A stretch of 64,000 nucleotides of DNA, from assembly GCF_029867415.1 (NCBI RefSeq), contig NC_081186.1, positions 111,389,213 to 111,453,212 on the forward strand. Reading direction: 5' to 3'. Source of the DNA: Vicia villosa. Lineage: Eukaryota > Streptophyta > Magnoliopsida > Fabales > Fabaceae. A program made the position numbers and the translations under genes. Under the pieces are notes generated by a model, which was not told the DNA's origin, ran no database searches, and saw only the letters and a program-made list of their open reading frames with translations. Below are positions 20,456-32,430 of this stretch, piece by piece. Every line of letters starts with the position of its first letter. Position 1 is the first letter of the stretch.

Positions 20456-20884
20456 TGGAATGAAGGAATTAGTACCATAAAAATTTGATGTTAGAAATTG
20501 TGTTAAGGTTTGGGGGTGTAGGGATTTGAGATTTTGGGATAAGGTTATCCTTGGAACTGAGAGTTCAAGTGTTGAACATAGAGAAGTTTAAGTGGCTGGG
20601 TCAGTGTGATTAGGTGTAATTTCTATGTTTATTTTTTATTTTTGAATTTTTACATTAAAAAAATAATGTATTTATTGCTTTGCCAAAAATTTCATATGGA
20701 TTTAAAATTCAAATTATTTTTTTATGAATTTATTAAAGCATTTCTTAGAGCAATTAGAGACATAACCTTTAATTATATATGTTGTAAGTATCTCTAATGT
20801 TTTATTGTTGTTATAGGAGAGAAAAAAGAAAAAAAGAAAGCAAAAATAAAACAAAATAAATGATTAGTATATGGTAATAAATGA
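20456..20884. other. Upstream flank of the PPR gene
   Basis: AT-rich flank that should hold the PPR promoter; the last nine bases (20876-20884) are one copy of the MITE target duplication. No gene seen. Confidence 0.5.
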
Positions 20885-21416
20885 GATTTTTTTTAAATAA
20901 ATATATTTCCCAACTTTTTTTTACACAAATATTCTTCAACTTAAATTCAAAAATAATCATCTTTTCTAACTATATAACAAATTATTCGGACTTGGATCAT
21001 CTCCTTCAATTTCTTCTCTCCAATTATCTCCTTCACACTTTTCTCTCTATATCTCTCTAATATTTTCTCTCTCTTCTTCTTTTTATCATTTTTTCTTGAT
21101 GCAATTAATTCTACTACACTTGTTTTTGTGAAGGAGAGAAGGAGACGATCCATGGTCAAATTATTCATATTTCAAACAAAAAATTACAACAAAGAGCATG
21201 CGCTAGAACAATTGACGCGTGCTCTCAAAATTGTACTTAGGCGTCAAATTAATTGGTGCATGTATATAGCAAATAAAATAAAAATGAATACACACTGGCG
21301 CATGCTCTTTGATGCGATTTTTTTTTGTTTGAAACATGGATAGTTTGGTATATAGTTGGAAAAGATGGTTAGTTTGGACATTAAGTTGGGAAAGATGGTT
21401 ATTTTGAAAAAAAATC
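20885..21416. mobile_element. Mutator-type MITE with long inverted arms and 9-bp target duplication
   Basis: AATAAATGA occurs at 20876-20884 and at 21417-21425, directly outside the ends. The element starts GATTTTTTTTAAA and its reversed end reads GATTTTTTTTCAAA. Beyond that the two arms pair over more than 100 bases, for instance CATCTTTTCTAACTATATA on the left against CATCTTTTCCAACTATATA reversed from the right, and AAAGAGCATGCGC in both. The left arm is split by a second MITE (20988-21156). A 9-bp duplication is characteristic of Mutator-like elements. It encodes no protein. Confidence 0.8.
20988..21156. mobile_element. Small MITE nested inside the left arm of the larger MITE
   Basis: The 10-mer CAAATTATTC occurs at 20978-20987 and 21157-21166. 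Between the copies are 169 bases whose ends are inverted: GGACTTGGATCATCTCC at the left and ACCATGGATCGTCTCC reversed from the right (12 of 15 aligned bases equal). Removing it restores continuous pairing of the host element's arms, which supports the borders independently. Confidence 0.75.
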
Positions 21417-21623
21417 AATAAATGATACTCTATAACATTTGTTAATAGTGCAGAAGAGAGACAAGACAACCACTTATGCATCATCGCAAGAGATCTCATG
21501 TGAATAACATCTAACTTGACAAGAATATACGCGTAAGAGTTCCCCTTTTGAGAATATGGTGAATAGGGATGTTGCACTCATTAATAGTATTGTTTTGAAT
21601 TATTTTTAAAAGGTTAGTTTCCT

Positions 21624-23480
21624 TCAAAGACAATTTCTTTTTGCACCAGAGAGACTCCACATAATAAAAAGAGTTATATAACCAACCTCACTAACCATGT
21701 TTTGTATTAAATTTAATTTCACATTATCAACTTCAAGAAACTTTGTAGAGATATATGAAAAGTCACACTTGATATGTGTGAGAAATATTAATACCTCAAT
21801 ATAGCAAGACACATTTGGTTTGAAGTGAGTTATGACAAATCTACCAAATAAAAATTGAACTTGTTCCAAGAGGTAGCTTCGACATCCAATTACAATTATA
21901 TTTAGAATAATGACGGTGATGTATTGATGACATCCAATGAAACTCGTTTTTGGTATTATATTCGCAATTAAGATTTTTACTTCGTAACCAACAATCTTTA
22001 ATAGAAGTAACAACAATCGGTTGCAATCTTTGAATCGAATTAGTAACTTCGTGGGGCACCGAAAAATTTAAACCTGTAATGATATTTCTATCATAAACTC
22101 TTAGGTGATTGAACTTTAAGCCCATAGGCTGAAGAGAAATGTCTTGGATATTCTCATAAAGAGGATGTTTTGAGAGCCATAGTTGAAATCAAACATTAAT
22201 ATCTCCATCTTCTATATGAAAAACTAAATCATCTTTTAACACATCCAAAGCCTTGAGAATAACTTTCCATGTAGTTAAGTCATTTTTTTTCTTATTTAGG
22301 AACATATTTTCTTTAAAGAGATATTTATCTTCTAAAAGTGAGTCTCAAAGTTTCTTGTTTTGTAATCGAGTGAGACGAATCCCTAAATTACCTAACTTTT
22401 TAGGATTAATAATCTTTTCCAACCAACCATATGTATGGATCAATCTCTCTTACCATATAAAAGAAAATTCCTCACAAATTTATCCAAAGGTCTTATAAAC
22501 ATATTGAAGAAACCAATAAACTTGTACATTATAAATAGGCAAATACTAAGAATAGTATTGGCAAAAGTGGCATGCATTGTCTTGTTCAATATTCTATCTT
22601 TCTAAGAAGCAATTTTTGAAGGTACTTATCATATATTTCTACTAAATTCTCTTCCCTTGTGCGTCCATATTTGAATCTCAATTATTTTTCTAACCGATTA
22701 GTAAACCTATACTGGCAAGTTTCTCAAGATCACCTTTAGTGGCTTGACTGACACCTTTAGAGGTCTGAGCTCTTGAATTATCTAAACTCAATCTGAAACC
22801 TAAAAAAAGAACAAAAATCATCCAAAATATTAGCAACGAATTGTGCTTGAGAAAATTTTACCTTTGCAGGGAGTAGTGCATCATCCGTAAAGAATAAATG
22901 AGATATTTTAGGATCAATATATGATATGCAGAGGTTTCTAGTGACCCTCTTGAACTTCTTTATCAAGTTAATTGCCAAAATTTACATGTAAAGAACAAAA
23001 ACATCAGGGGATAAAGAACCTCCTTAGCAGAGGCCACAAAGAGATTTAAAGTGTTTAGTCTTCTTCCCATTCAACAACAAAGAATTATAAGTAAAGGAGA
23101 TACAACTCATAATCAATGAGATGATTCTAGAAGAAAATATAAAGTCATGAAGGGTCTCAGGGAGAAATCCCATTACACTCTTTAATAAGCCTTCTCAAGA
23201 TCAAGCTTATAAATAATATCATCTTGTTTCTTCTTAGACTTTTCACATATGGTAAATGAACTTTTGGAGAATAATAATATTATCAATTATACATCTACCA
23301 GGAATGAAGTTACACTACCTAAGACTTACGATCTCACTAAGTATCAATCTAAAGTGGTTCACCAAAAATGTTGATACAACATACAAGTCACATTACACAA
23401 GCTAATAGGCAAAAATTTCTTGAAAGTGTGTGGATCATCAACTTTCAAAATCAGAATCATAAAAGACTCTGCCACTTGAG
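21624..23480 (-). pseudogene. L1-type LINE remnant (reverse transcriptase and C-terminal region)
   Basis: On the minus strand, broken frames show YKLDLEKAY (about 23180-23215), then LFFTDDALLP, the RT catalytic FADD-type box, at about 22865-22900. Further on comes the plant LINE thumb/C-terminal region including LGIRLTRLQNKKL (about 22330-22400) and a GDIN word near 22200. Stops and frame changes occur throughout. Endonuclease and ORF1 are not seen, as expected for a 5'-truncated copy. Borders are approximate. Confidence 0.7.
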
Positions 23481-23704
23481 GATCCATATAAAAAGTTTTC
23501 TAAACGGGCTACCCAACCCTAAACGATTCGGTCCCGACGAGCCTTGAGTTATAAGGTCCGACTAAAAAAACTTGTTACAATATAGGCTCAAAATATATTA
23601 CCTGAATCCGATTCTAAATGCCTTATAGACTATACCCAACTCTAAACATGCTTTTAAAATAATTTTTTATTAAAAAATAGTAATGATAAATTTCATAATA
23701 TTTA

Positions 23705-23979
23705 GGCTTAATACTTTTGATTTGATCTTAGATTTCATTTTGAACATTTAACTTAAAAAATATCATATTGGCCCCTCAATTTTTCAAAATGTACCACGTC
23801 AATCTCTTTTGTCTAATAGTGATAAAAAAGAAACCGGTCTCTAAATTCGTTACTAATTGTTGGAAATGACTAACGGGGTCCGTTATGGACAGTTGAAGGA
23901 TCAATATGATACTTTTTTAGATAAGGGACCAAATTGAATCTCGTGATCTAGTTAAAGGACTAAAAGAGAGTATTAACCC
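23705..23979. mobile_element. MITE with 9-bp near-perfect target duplication (Mutator type)
   Basis: Ends are GGCTTAATACTTTTGATTTG and, reversed from the right, GGGTTAATACTCTCTTTTAG. Flanking nonamers are TAATATTTA (23696-23704) and TAAAATTTA (23980-23988), equal at 8 of 9. It is 275 bases long with no coding capacity. Confidence 0.6.
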
Positions 23980-23988
23980 TAAAATTTA

Positions 23989-24719
23989 TTACAAATACAA
24001 TATATAAAGTAAATTACTTTAAATATTATACATTTTAAGTACTATATTACTTTAAAAAAATACCATAGCATGTTTTTAAATATAATACAAGTTTGAAATT
24101 GTTCAAAATAATAAACAAATATCCAATATATCACAAACTAATAGAATACGAGAAAGCTGTGAAGTGAAAAGTGAAATCATTAAATATTAATTTAATTATA
24201 TTAATTTATAATATTTTACTTGTATTGAATATAATAGGCGAGATAATTTTTAGTGAAGGAAGACAATTTAATGTGTTATTTTTGAGTGAAACAACATAAG
24301 CATTAGTATGATTTTTAGAATTTAGAGATAAATGGGCTAAACGGGCTACCTAAGGCCCATACGAGCTATCTCTAATGGGTATCAGACTTTTTAAGGTCGG
24401 GTCAAAAAGCCCATATGATTCAAACTCTTATTTTAAGGCCCAATACCTATGTAACATTTGTCAAAAGTATACTTAACATAATTATAAATATCATCCTTGA
24501 ATCCTCCCAGAACAATTTAAAGAAAATTTGTTGGAACTCATTCAAACTAAGGACTTTCTAGGATTTCATGCTCATAACATCTTGGTAGAATTCTTGCTTT
24601 GTAACTATTGTCAGAAGAGTAGTCTTTTGAACAATAATTAAAGAGAAAGTGCTAAAGGATGTAGAAGGGGGATTCAGACAATCCTTAGTGCAAAACAAAC
24701 TTTTAAAATACCTTAAAGC
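23989..24719. other. AT-rich spacer with GGGCTA-type repeat words
   Basis: AACGGGCTACC occurs at about 24340 and also left of the MITE at about 23508, in the same orientation, with other GGCCCA/GGGCTT words nearby. This suggests an older repeat split by the MITE. No ends could be set and no gene is seen. Confidence 0.35.
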
Positions 24720-25690
24720 CTAAAAATGCAAATTATCATTGCATGTGCACCATTCACCAAATGGAAAGATGGGCAGGTAGATTGGAGGTTTGTCGATATG
24801 AATATGTTTAGTAGTTATGATAGATTAGCTAGCGATAGTCCGGATAATGATGTGCCTATTGATAATGATAGTGACTTGGTGTGTTTTTCCTCAGGACTGA
24901 ATAGCTTTATTATGACGTTCTCAACTTCAAAAAGTCTCACCTTATGTTAGGAGGATATGAATATTTATTCTCTATACATTGATGATGATTGGGTTCAGGC
25001 TTATCGGGTGGGTGTTCATGTTTCACATGCCGAAAATGAGGTCGATGTGAATTTAGAGCCTTGTGTAAAAAGTGAAAAGGCTTTTATGTGGCAGTCTAAT
25101 GGAGTAGAGGGTGAATACTTCTACATCTACAGTGGAGTAATCATCAACTTTTGATTTTTCATCACGTTCACTATCTCTCAAGATAACATCCTAAAGGCCA
25201 TCAATATTGTCCCTTTTTGGCTTCATTCGAACAATTGGTCCTTCGCCTGAGGATTTCAGATTATCTATTGGTTACTTGGTATCATGCCTAATCTTAGCAT
25301 ATTATTTTCTTTTTATGAGACAAAATTTGTTAATTGGGGAAGATGATTCTCAGTGAGTTCCATCCAAAGAAAGACTCTCTTCTCCCTTTATTCTTCCAAC
25401 TATAAGCATTGGAAAAATAAGTTTGTCTGTGTTTAGGGTAGTTGTCATTGTCCGAAGGTTATGTATGAGGAGAATGGTACGTATAGGTTTCCCCTTTATT
25501 GAACTGGCGATCCCATTTCATTCAAGGGCTGTGATCTTTACAAATTTAGTGAGACAGAGAAAAAAAGGATTGATTTCTTGAAAAAACTTTATATTATGAG
25601 TGTAAAAGACCTCTAGCAATATGATAGGGATCTTACGACATTAATGGGGTTTTTGGATAAGGTTTTTTTTCTATTATTTTTGTTTTTAAC
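24720..25690 (+). pseudogene. Decayed transposon-derived coding remnant
   Basis: Broken plus-strand frames include MQIIIACAPFTKWKDG at the start. Between about 25260 and 25600 there are phrases such as SFYETKFVNWG, FPLYTGDP-like and FKGCDLYKFSE. These resemble the plant domain labelled 'putative gypsy type transposon', recalled from memory. Many stops. Identity is weak and borders are rough. Confidence 0.35.
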
Positions 25691-26071
25691 TTAGAAAACA
25701 TTTATATTCATTATATTTTATCATTATAAATAAAATTTTGAATATTTAAACATGTAATATTTATTTCCTAGCATTTAACCAAATCATATCCTCCCTCGGA
25801 CCTTTTTTTTTTAGTATCCATGTAGTTGCATTTTAAAAATTTTCTCTTTAGTTATATTCATAAAAAATATCGTTTTTTTAATTTATTAAATAAATAATAT
25901 ATTTAGTCTATATAATATAAATATGCATTAATTATTTAATGTATCTAAAAAATAACTATTCTTATAAATAGATCTAGATGAAATACTTCTTTTAAAAGAA
26001 ATTTTATTTTTTTATGTTTATTGAATAAACAACGTATCTAATTTATATTTAGTTCAAATAAATTGATTATT

Positions 26072-26122
<51 letters not shown>

Positions 26123-26689
26123 AATTTTTCTCTTATAATAAAGACCACGTCAAATATGTTATACCGATACAATGATTTCATGTTTAAGAAGTTTTATGTC
26201 AAAACTAATCAATATCATTTGAAATTAGGGTCAATATGGCACAAATAATATTTGAATTTGCATCTTAGATTTCAACCATGCTTTTTACATATGAAAAAGT
26301 TAAAGTGTTAGCCGAAATTAAGTGACGGATAATTTTAGGGTTAAGTGAAGGTTCATTAACCCAAGCAATATCAAGAAGATATAAACATGAGTCAATTGAA
26401 TCTTTCATAAGTCGATTGGGGTTTATCGTGATCGCAAGACTCTAGACTAGTCAAAATCATAGCAGGGTTGCACTATTGGACTCTATTATCATGTTTCGTG
26501 TTAATAACACTACATATCAAAGGAGATAATATTGCGGAGCCGTGGCCAACAAATACTGTTGTGAAAAACCTGCTTAATATTGAAAGAAACAAAACAACGA
26601 ATGCATAAGAACTATTACTCTTGACAAAGGAATAAAATCAAATGGACATTACCAACATATCTATAATCCGAAGGACATACGGGTGGGAT
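25691..26689. other. AT-rich spacer with (TA)n
   Basis: It contains a (TA)n run at 26074-26116. After about 26280 composition becomes less AT-rich, merging into the tandem-repeat region. No gene seen. Confidence 0.5.
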
Positions 26690-26960
26690 TTGGGTCAAAC
26701 TCCACGCACAAAGACATAAGTAGAGAAATGGAGTCACACCCTCGCGCCTATGACTCCATTTCACATCAATCCCCAAGGGGCTCTAAACATCGGTCATGCC
26801 CTCGCACCTCTGACCCGGTCAAGCCCTCGCGCCTCTGACCCTATTTAACGTCAACCCCAGGGGGCTTTGAACGTCGGTCAACGTCTATTGACACTATGAA
26901 CCAATATCACGACAACTCCTTTGGCGCTCTGAGCGCCGGTCATGCCATAGTACCCGTGAC
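26690..26960. repeat. Degenerate short tandem repeat with CCCTCGCGCCT words
   Basis: The words CCCTCGCGCCTNTGACC and GGGGCTNTGAACGTCGGTCA recur three or more times at uneven spacing, alternating with CATCAATCCCCA-type spacers. GC content is well above the surroundings. This looks like a non-coding part of a retroelement. Confidence 0.55.
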
Positions 26961-27345
26961 CTTTTAAAACATACTAGGTTAAAGTGAAAACTTTGGACCA
27001 GATTGACAGTCTTCTAGCACACATCTGGTTACATATGTACATCCCGGCTAAGAAAAACATATTTTCTATTACACCTCCGATGTAGACCTAAATTCACAAG
27101 GTATTAAGCTGGACAAATATATGCATCAGGCTAACACATACCTCCAATGTAGGCGTAACACATACCTGCAAAGTATTAAAACCAGTTAAGATACACTTGG
27201 GGCTTAAAACAAACAGTTAAGAATAAGAAGAAGGCATCCAAATGATAAGCACAAAGTACCTTAGAAGGGAATAAAACATCCACAGGGGGTATTACAAATC
27301 CTAAAACAAGGCCAAGCATTGGTACAGATAAAACAAAGCCTCAAT

Positions 27346-27757
27346 AGGTCGAGACGTTGTCGGGGCTCTCCGACTACTCTCTGTCTAGAACCTACTCAGT
27401 TCTAATTTGCAAGTAGGTCGAGACATCACTGAGGCTCTATGACTAGTCTCTGTCTAGAACCTACTCGGTTATAAGATGCAAATAGGTTGAGATCCTACTT
27501 GGGCTCTCCGACTACTCAATATCTAGAACCTAACTAGTTCTAAGATGCAAATAGGTCGAGATCCCACTGGGATCTTTGACTACTCTATGTCTCAAACATA
27601 CATGGTTCTAAGACGCAAATTGGTCGAAAATCCACTGGGCTCTCTGACTTCTCCATGCCTAGAACGTACCAGGTTCTACGACGTCAACGGGTCGAGAACC
27701 CTAGTGGGATCGCCAACCTCTCTATGTCTAGAACCTACCAGATTCTTTTGTGATACT
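27346..27757. repeat. Six-copy tandem array of a 68-69-bp unit
   Basis: Unit starts are at 27346, 27415, 27484, 27553, 27621 and 27689. Each unit reads roughly AGGTCGAGA, then GGGCTCTCCGACTACTC, TGTCTAGAACCTAC and GTTCTAAGATGCAA. The period is 69, 69, 69, 68, 68. Copies differ by up to about a quarter of positions. Arrays like this occur in untranslated parts of Tat-lineage retrotransposons and can found satellites. Confidence 0.85.
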
Positions 27758-27759
27758 TG

Positions 27760-28560
27760 TAATCATTATTCATAAGAGCCCGTTAGCATTAGCATACGCC
27801 ATCAGGGTGTAAGATGACCTCGTGAAGGTTTAGGGCCGACTTGGAGTATAACCTCTATAAGCGGAGGGAATTCCGGGACTCTTTTGTACGAACATTTCAT
27901 TCCATTAGGCCTCATTATCAAGAGGCATATGTACATCCCGAAATTTTCAAAGCCGAGTTACAAACTCACTAAAGCCGAAGAAGAAGAATCGGATATGCCT
28001 AGCATTAATGGAGTCAGGACGGACAATAAATTCTGTGCTCATCCCAGACTCAGTCTGCCGGATTCTCGGAGGGCCATCCCGAAACGAGATATGTCCCGTC
28101 ATCTGAGGCCGGAGGGCGAGTTATATGCCCGTCTTAGACTCAATTCATCGGATCTTTTGAAAAAGGAAGCCAAAGAGGCATATGTTACAAGGTTGGTCAA
28201 ATGTCATTTACTTATTATGACTACAACTAATGGACAGTTACGTATGACCATAAAGCCTATTATGACCAACATTAAAGGACGGTTACGTGTATTATGGCCA
28301 TAAAGCCTATTGATCATGACTATTCATTCAGTGAGGGGAAAGATTTACAATATAAAAAGATCCATAGAGATCGAGAAAGAAGGGGGGGGGGGACTAGAGA
28401 CAAATCAATGAATAACATAGAAAGGAGTACATACGATGCTTTGGAACCCCAACAATGACGGTCCTTCATTCCCCTTCTAAAAAATCCGTTAAACACAAAA
28501 TTGTCGAGGTCTCGCTCTCGCCTGATTCACTTTGGTAAGACTATCCAAAAGTTTTTTCTG
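27760..28560 (+). other. GC-richer, probably retroelement-derived non-coding region
   Basis: It holds a 139-codon frame (27884-28303) without recognisable motifs. It also has a duplicated phrase around GACAGTTACG / GGACGGTTACG with AAAGCCTATT (about 28230-28320), a TATAAAAAGATCC word at about 28353 and a run of 12 G at about 28381-28391. The TATA word and following leader-like sequence could be part of an LTR, but no partner or ends are seen. Confidence 0.35.
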
Positions 28561-29178
28561 GAATTTATATATCACATTAATTTTAATTTACTACTTTTAA
28601 TAATATTTTTTCTTTTATTATTATATTTTTTATCTACAACTAATCATTAATATTATTGACAAATTAACCATCAATATTACATTAAATTTTTGAAATGACA
28701 ATTGAATAAGATTTTTTTTTAAATATAACTATTAATAAAGAACAGGAAGAGTACATTAATTCAATATTTTTTTATTAAATAATGATCTTGTAATGGAATT
28801 AATTTTGTATGTATGTTTGATAAAAAAAAATACAGATAAAAATTTAACCATAAAAATTCAATAAAAGTGGGCATTGGTCTTTGATGATTTATCAGTATAT
28901 TATTATAAACTTTAATTAGTTGCTAAGTTTGCACGGTTGGTGGCATCTGTGTTGGCATGAGTTGTAAAAAGTACAAAAATAATGAATCAGAATCACTTGA
29001 TTTTGTAACCTTAACTTTTTCCTCACTTTCCAGTCATCAATTTCTTGTCTCTTCTTCCAAAGTAACACCTTAAATTCAAAACCTTTCTATTTATATGCAT
29101 TCATTCATATATTTGCTAAAACCACAAACCATAGAGCAATTGAAAGAGAAGATCAAGGATCACAAAGAGTGAGTGAAG
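28561..29178. other. AT-rich spacer and promoter side of the DUF3339 gene
   Basis: No gene seen. A TATA-like TATTTATATGC at about 29089 lies some 90 bases before the ATG at 29179 and is a candidate core promoter. Confidence 0.45.
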
Positions 29179-29388
29179 ATGTCAGATTGGGGGCCAGTTT
29201 TTGTGTCAGTGGTGCTCTTCATTCTCTTGACTCCTGGTTTGCTTATTCAAATACCTGGTAAAGGCAAGATGGTGGAGTTTGGGAGCTTTCAAACTAGTGG
29301 ATTGTCCATAGTTGTTCATTCTATTATCTACTTTGCTTTAGTTTGTATTTTCATGTTAGCTATTAGAATCCATATGTACATGGGGTGA
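29179..29388 (+). CDS. DUF3339 small membrane protein
   Basis: One exon, 69 residues, starting MSDWGPVFVSVVLF. The family is a set of plant proteins of about 70 residues with exactly this N terminus, a PGLLIQIPG turn, the GSFQTSG segment and a hydrophobic C-terminal helix ending near HMY. Two membrane segments are visible, about residues 6-24 and 44-64. I chose the ATG at 29179 because it gives the canonical family start; it is preceded by GTGAAG. Molecular function is not established. It stands alone, 10 kb from the PPR gene and 4.6 kb before TROL. Confidence 0.9.
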   Translation: MSDWGPVFVSVVLFILLTPGLLIQIPGKGKMVEFGSFQTSGLSIVVHSIIYFALVCIFMLAIRIHMYMG

Positions 29389-29949
29389 TTAATTATCTCA
29401 CTACATGTTTTTATGTATACAATGATTTTTCAGTGTTTTGAACTTTAAATTGTTTTTTTTTTGTTGGTTCTTGTAATTAACTAGTACTAGTCTTTGGTCA
29501 CAAGTTTATTTGTTGGTTAAGTCAAGAAATAAAAGTAGTATAGAATTGTTCTATTAAAGATGATAAAACTCAATGTGATAGTAATCTTAAAGTTCTATTT
29601 TTAATTCTTTTTTTACTTGTAGAAAATGTTAGTGATTAATTTCTTAGGAGACATTGAATTCACTAGTGTTGGGAATCAATCTCTAAACTTTCTTTTTAAT
29701 ACTTTTTTGATGTTTCAATCCATTTCGTTGGGCAATCTTTGGAGTCATACTTTTTGATTCCTTAATTGGTACTCAATGAATATTGGTTATTTGTTGATAA
29801 ATGATTGCAATTTTTTGTATAAAAAGGAAGAGGTAAATACAAGTTTTGTTCTTGAGTGATGATGGCAAACGTTCACACACTTATATAGGTGAATAAGAAG
29901 ATTTACATACATAAAGATAAAGATGAGAACATTATCATAAATAGATGTA
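29389..29949. other. DUF3339 3' flank
   Basis: AT-rich, including the likely 3' untranslated region. No other feature seen up to the MITE target duplication. Confidence 0.5.
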
Positions 29950-29958
29950 TATAAAGAA

Positions 29959-30143
29959 GGGTCATGCTAACATGTGCCCTTAGGGCACATGTTAAGGATA
30001 CTATAATTAGAAAAAGTTAAAAATAATTAAATGCAATAAAGTCATATTTAAAGTTTTGATACATTGAATCCACGCGTTCTAAGAAAATATTTCTATAAAT
30101 ATCTCATTAACTTGTGCTCTTAGGGCACATGTTAGCTTTTCCC
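29959..30143. mobile_element. Mutator-type MITE with palindromic terminal repeats
   Basis: TATAAAGAA lies at 29950-29958 and 30144-30152, directly outside the ends. Terminal inverted repeats of about 37 bases begin GGGTCATGCTAACATG and, reversed from the right, GGGAAAAGCTAACATG. Each terminal repeat is itself a palindrome: ACATGTGCCC, three bases, GGGCACATGT on the left, and a slightly diverged form on the right. The 185-bp body is AT-rich and non-coding. Confidence 0.85.
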
Positions 30144-30152
30144 TATAAAGAA

Positions 30153-30953
30153 ATAGCTAGAAAACAAATAATGAAAGAAAGAAAAATAGACTAAAATGAA
30201 GAAAAGACATCACACTACACTAAAGAGTTAAGAGACATCACAAATATGTTGTTCGTTTTAAGGTTAAGTACAATCAAGATATTGAGTTGAATTAAATTGA
30301 ATCGTTCTAATTTATTCAGATTTTTAAACAAATATTTAGTCCTCTTTATTGAATACTAGATTTGAAGGATCTCCAAAATTTTATCAGAAGTTGATTCTTT
30401 AAAATTTCTTCTTGATGTTGAGTCTTTAAAGATATTGCTTGATGAGACTTCCTCATTTCTTCTTTCAAAGATTATGTTGAACGAAACTTCTTCATCTTCT
30501 TCATTGATTGGATCAAATATTCTCTTTAATGAAGCTTATCAGACGACAAATCTTTTGAGGAGTGTTCGTCCACCAAAATTATTCTTTCAAATAAATCCAC
30601 TGGAGTTACCTTTTCTTCTTCTTCTTCTTCAAAAGATTTTTTTTTGATGAAGTTGCTATTGACTCTTCTAGGATTCTTGAGCTCATTCATTCATCTTTGG
30701 CCAGTTGAATCAACTCGTTACATTTCTCGATGATTTCTTGAAAATTATAAACACTTCCATCTCTCGATTTAAAAATTGGATCAGGTTTCTAATTCCAATT
30801 CTTAATTCTTAGATATTTGTTAATCACGAAAGTTCTAGCACGTCCTTCAAGGTTTCCAATGGTTGAACATTATCTATGAAGATAACATTCACATTCATAT
30901 GGTGTTTCAATTTCTTGGACTCATGTGTTCATTCTCTCTTGTTTGATGCTTAG
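30153..30953. other. Spacer grading into copia remnant
   Basis: A CTTCTT-rich stretch at about 30610-30640 and a decayed continuation of the minus-strand gag at about 30650-30950. No host gene seen. Confidence 0.4.
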
Positions 30954-31270
30954 CTATACTCCATAGACCATCTCAAGAGTGTCCCACACTTCATTGGCAT
31001 AATTGGAATTAAGGACATAAAGGAATGAGCTTTCACCCAAAGACATAGTCAAAAAGTTTTTAGTTTTGAAATCAAGTTTGATCTTTCTATTGCCTTCATC
31101 GGTCCAAAGAAAAATATGTTTATCTATTACTTTACCATTGATATAGTGAACGGGGATAAATGGACCATTAACTATAGTTTCCCACAATTTAATATTAATA
31201 TTTTCAATGAATATTTTAATTCTACATCTTCACAAGTCAAACCTATCACCATTGAATGGTGGCGGTGTAT
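30954..31270 (-). pseudogene. Ty1/copia gag remnant
   Basis: Minus-strand frame reading KLWETIVNGPFIPV, then KNFLTMSLGESSFLYVLN and ANEVWDTLEMVYG. This is the N-terminal UBN2-type gag domain of copia elements, preceded by a decayed PPPFNGDRFDL segment. The rest of gag and pol are missing or unrecognisable to the left. Confidence 0.75.
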
Positions 31271-31329
31271 TTAGAAAAGTCTTCTTTTACTAGTTTAACT
31301 CACAATCAAACAACTTTTTATAGAAGAAA

Positions 31330-32430
31330 ACTTTACTCAAGAGATAATACACTTTTAATAAATTACAATTGTTGTATCACCCAAAAAAATAATCCCCATT
31401 AAATACAAGAACACTCTCGGGACTAATGGAAAAATATAAGTGCGAAAACGAGAGATTTATATAAAAAGATGAAAGAGTGAGAAAGTAGGATCAAAAATTG
31501 TTTTCTGAGTTGTTTGAAATGATAAAGAAAATCTCAATTTATAGGACAAAATTTAGTTTAGATTTGGAAACAATCCATGGGCGAAATAAGTGTCATAATC
31601 TATCAGGCCAATAGATTATTACACATGAATAATCGATTGTTCAAGCCACAAGTGGAATATTTTGTTATTTAGCTGCTACAAATCAAGAGATTGTCCCAAC
31701 CATAATCGATTATACGTTAGGGATGATCCATTATTCAATTGTAAAAAGGCTTCCAATTTATCCGACAGTTCCATAACTGATTGACTAGACCTTATGGATA
31801 TTTTTAGGCGGTTTTAACAAATAAATAGAGAGGGTTCTCAAAGATTTTTAGTGTGTCTGTGATTTTTCCATAGTAATTCCAGAAATGCCCTTGTGCCTTT
31901 ACAAGACACTGGTCACCTAGACAAACACTACCATGCAAGCTTTCACACTTCTTCTTTTTCACAACTCTGAAACTTCAAGTCTTAGCATCATTATCTTTGA
32001 CTTAAGCATCACACAAGAACTTATAATCTTTTAGCTTGACGAGGCTTGAGATGTCTTCAAGTTGATTACCATCATCTGAGAGTTGATAGACCGAACCACC
32101 AAAGAATCTTGAAACAAACGTCTTCACTTGAATACCGTCGGATATGAGGTGTTGAATTCAAAGAGATGACTTGATCTTCAAAAGCATCCTCAAAAGAATA
32201 GCCTGATAAAACATCTTGAGCATCTTCGATAGTTTGAGTTATCTTCAAGGGATAAGAAATTCACGAGATATCATTGGGTATTAGGTGTTGTCATCATCAA
32301 AAGCAAACATTTAATTGCAGCTTTGCTATCAGCAAGCCACTTTAATTACCTCGACAGTACCTGCAAGCACATAGATCCACATGTGAAGTGTTTGGATTCT
32401 CATAAATCGTTGATACCAGAGAATCCCCCA
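31330..32430 (-). repeat. Candidate LTR/leader region of the copia remnant
   Basis: It lies upstream of the gag fragment on the minus strand. It contains CCTATAAATTGAG (minus, at about 31532-31544), a plausible LTR TATA box, and AATCGATTAT-type words resembling those in the plus-strand region at 45380-46590. A TGGTATCAACG word at about 32410 is reminiscent of, but not, the initiator-Met primer site. Ends are not defined. Confidence 0.35.

Noticed and set aside
27346..27757. CRISPR-like array
   Set aside because: The 68-69-bp units are tandem without unique spacers and the DNA is plant nuclear.
27884..28303. 139-codon plus-strand frame
   Set aside because: No motif recognised and sits in repeat-rich retroelement-like sequence; described as non-coding region instead.
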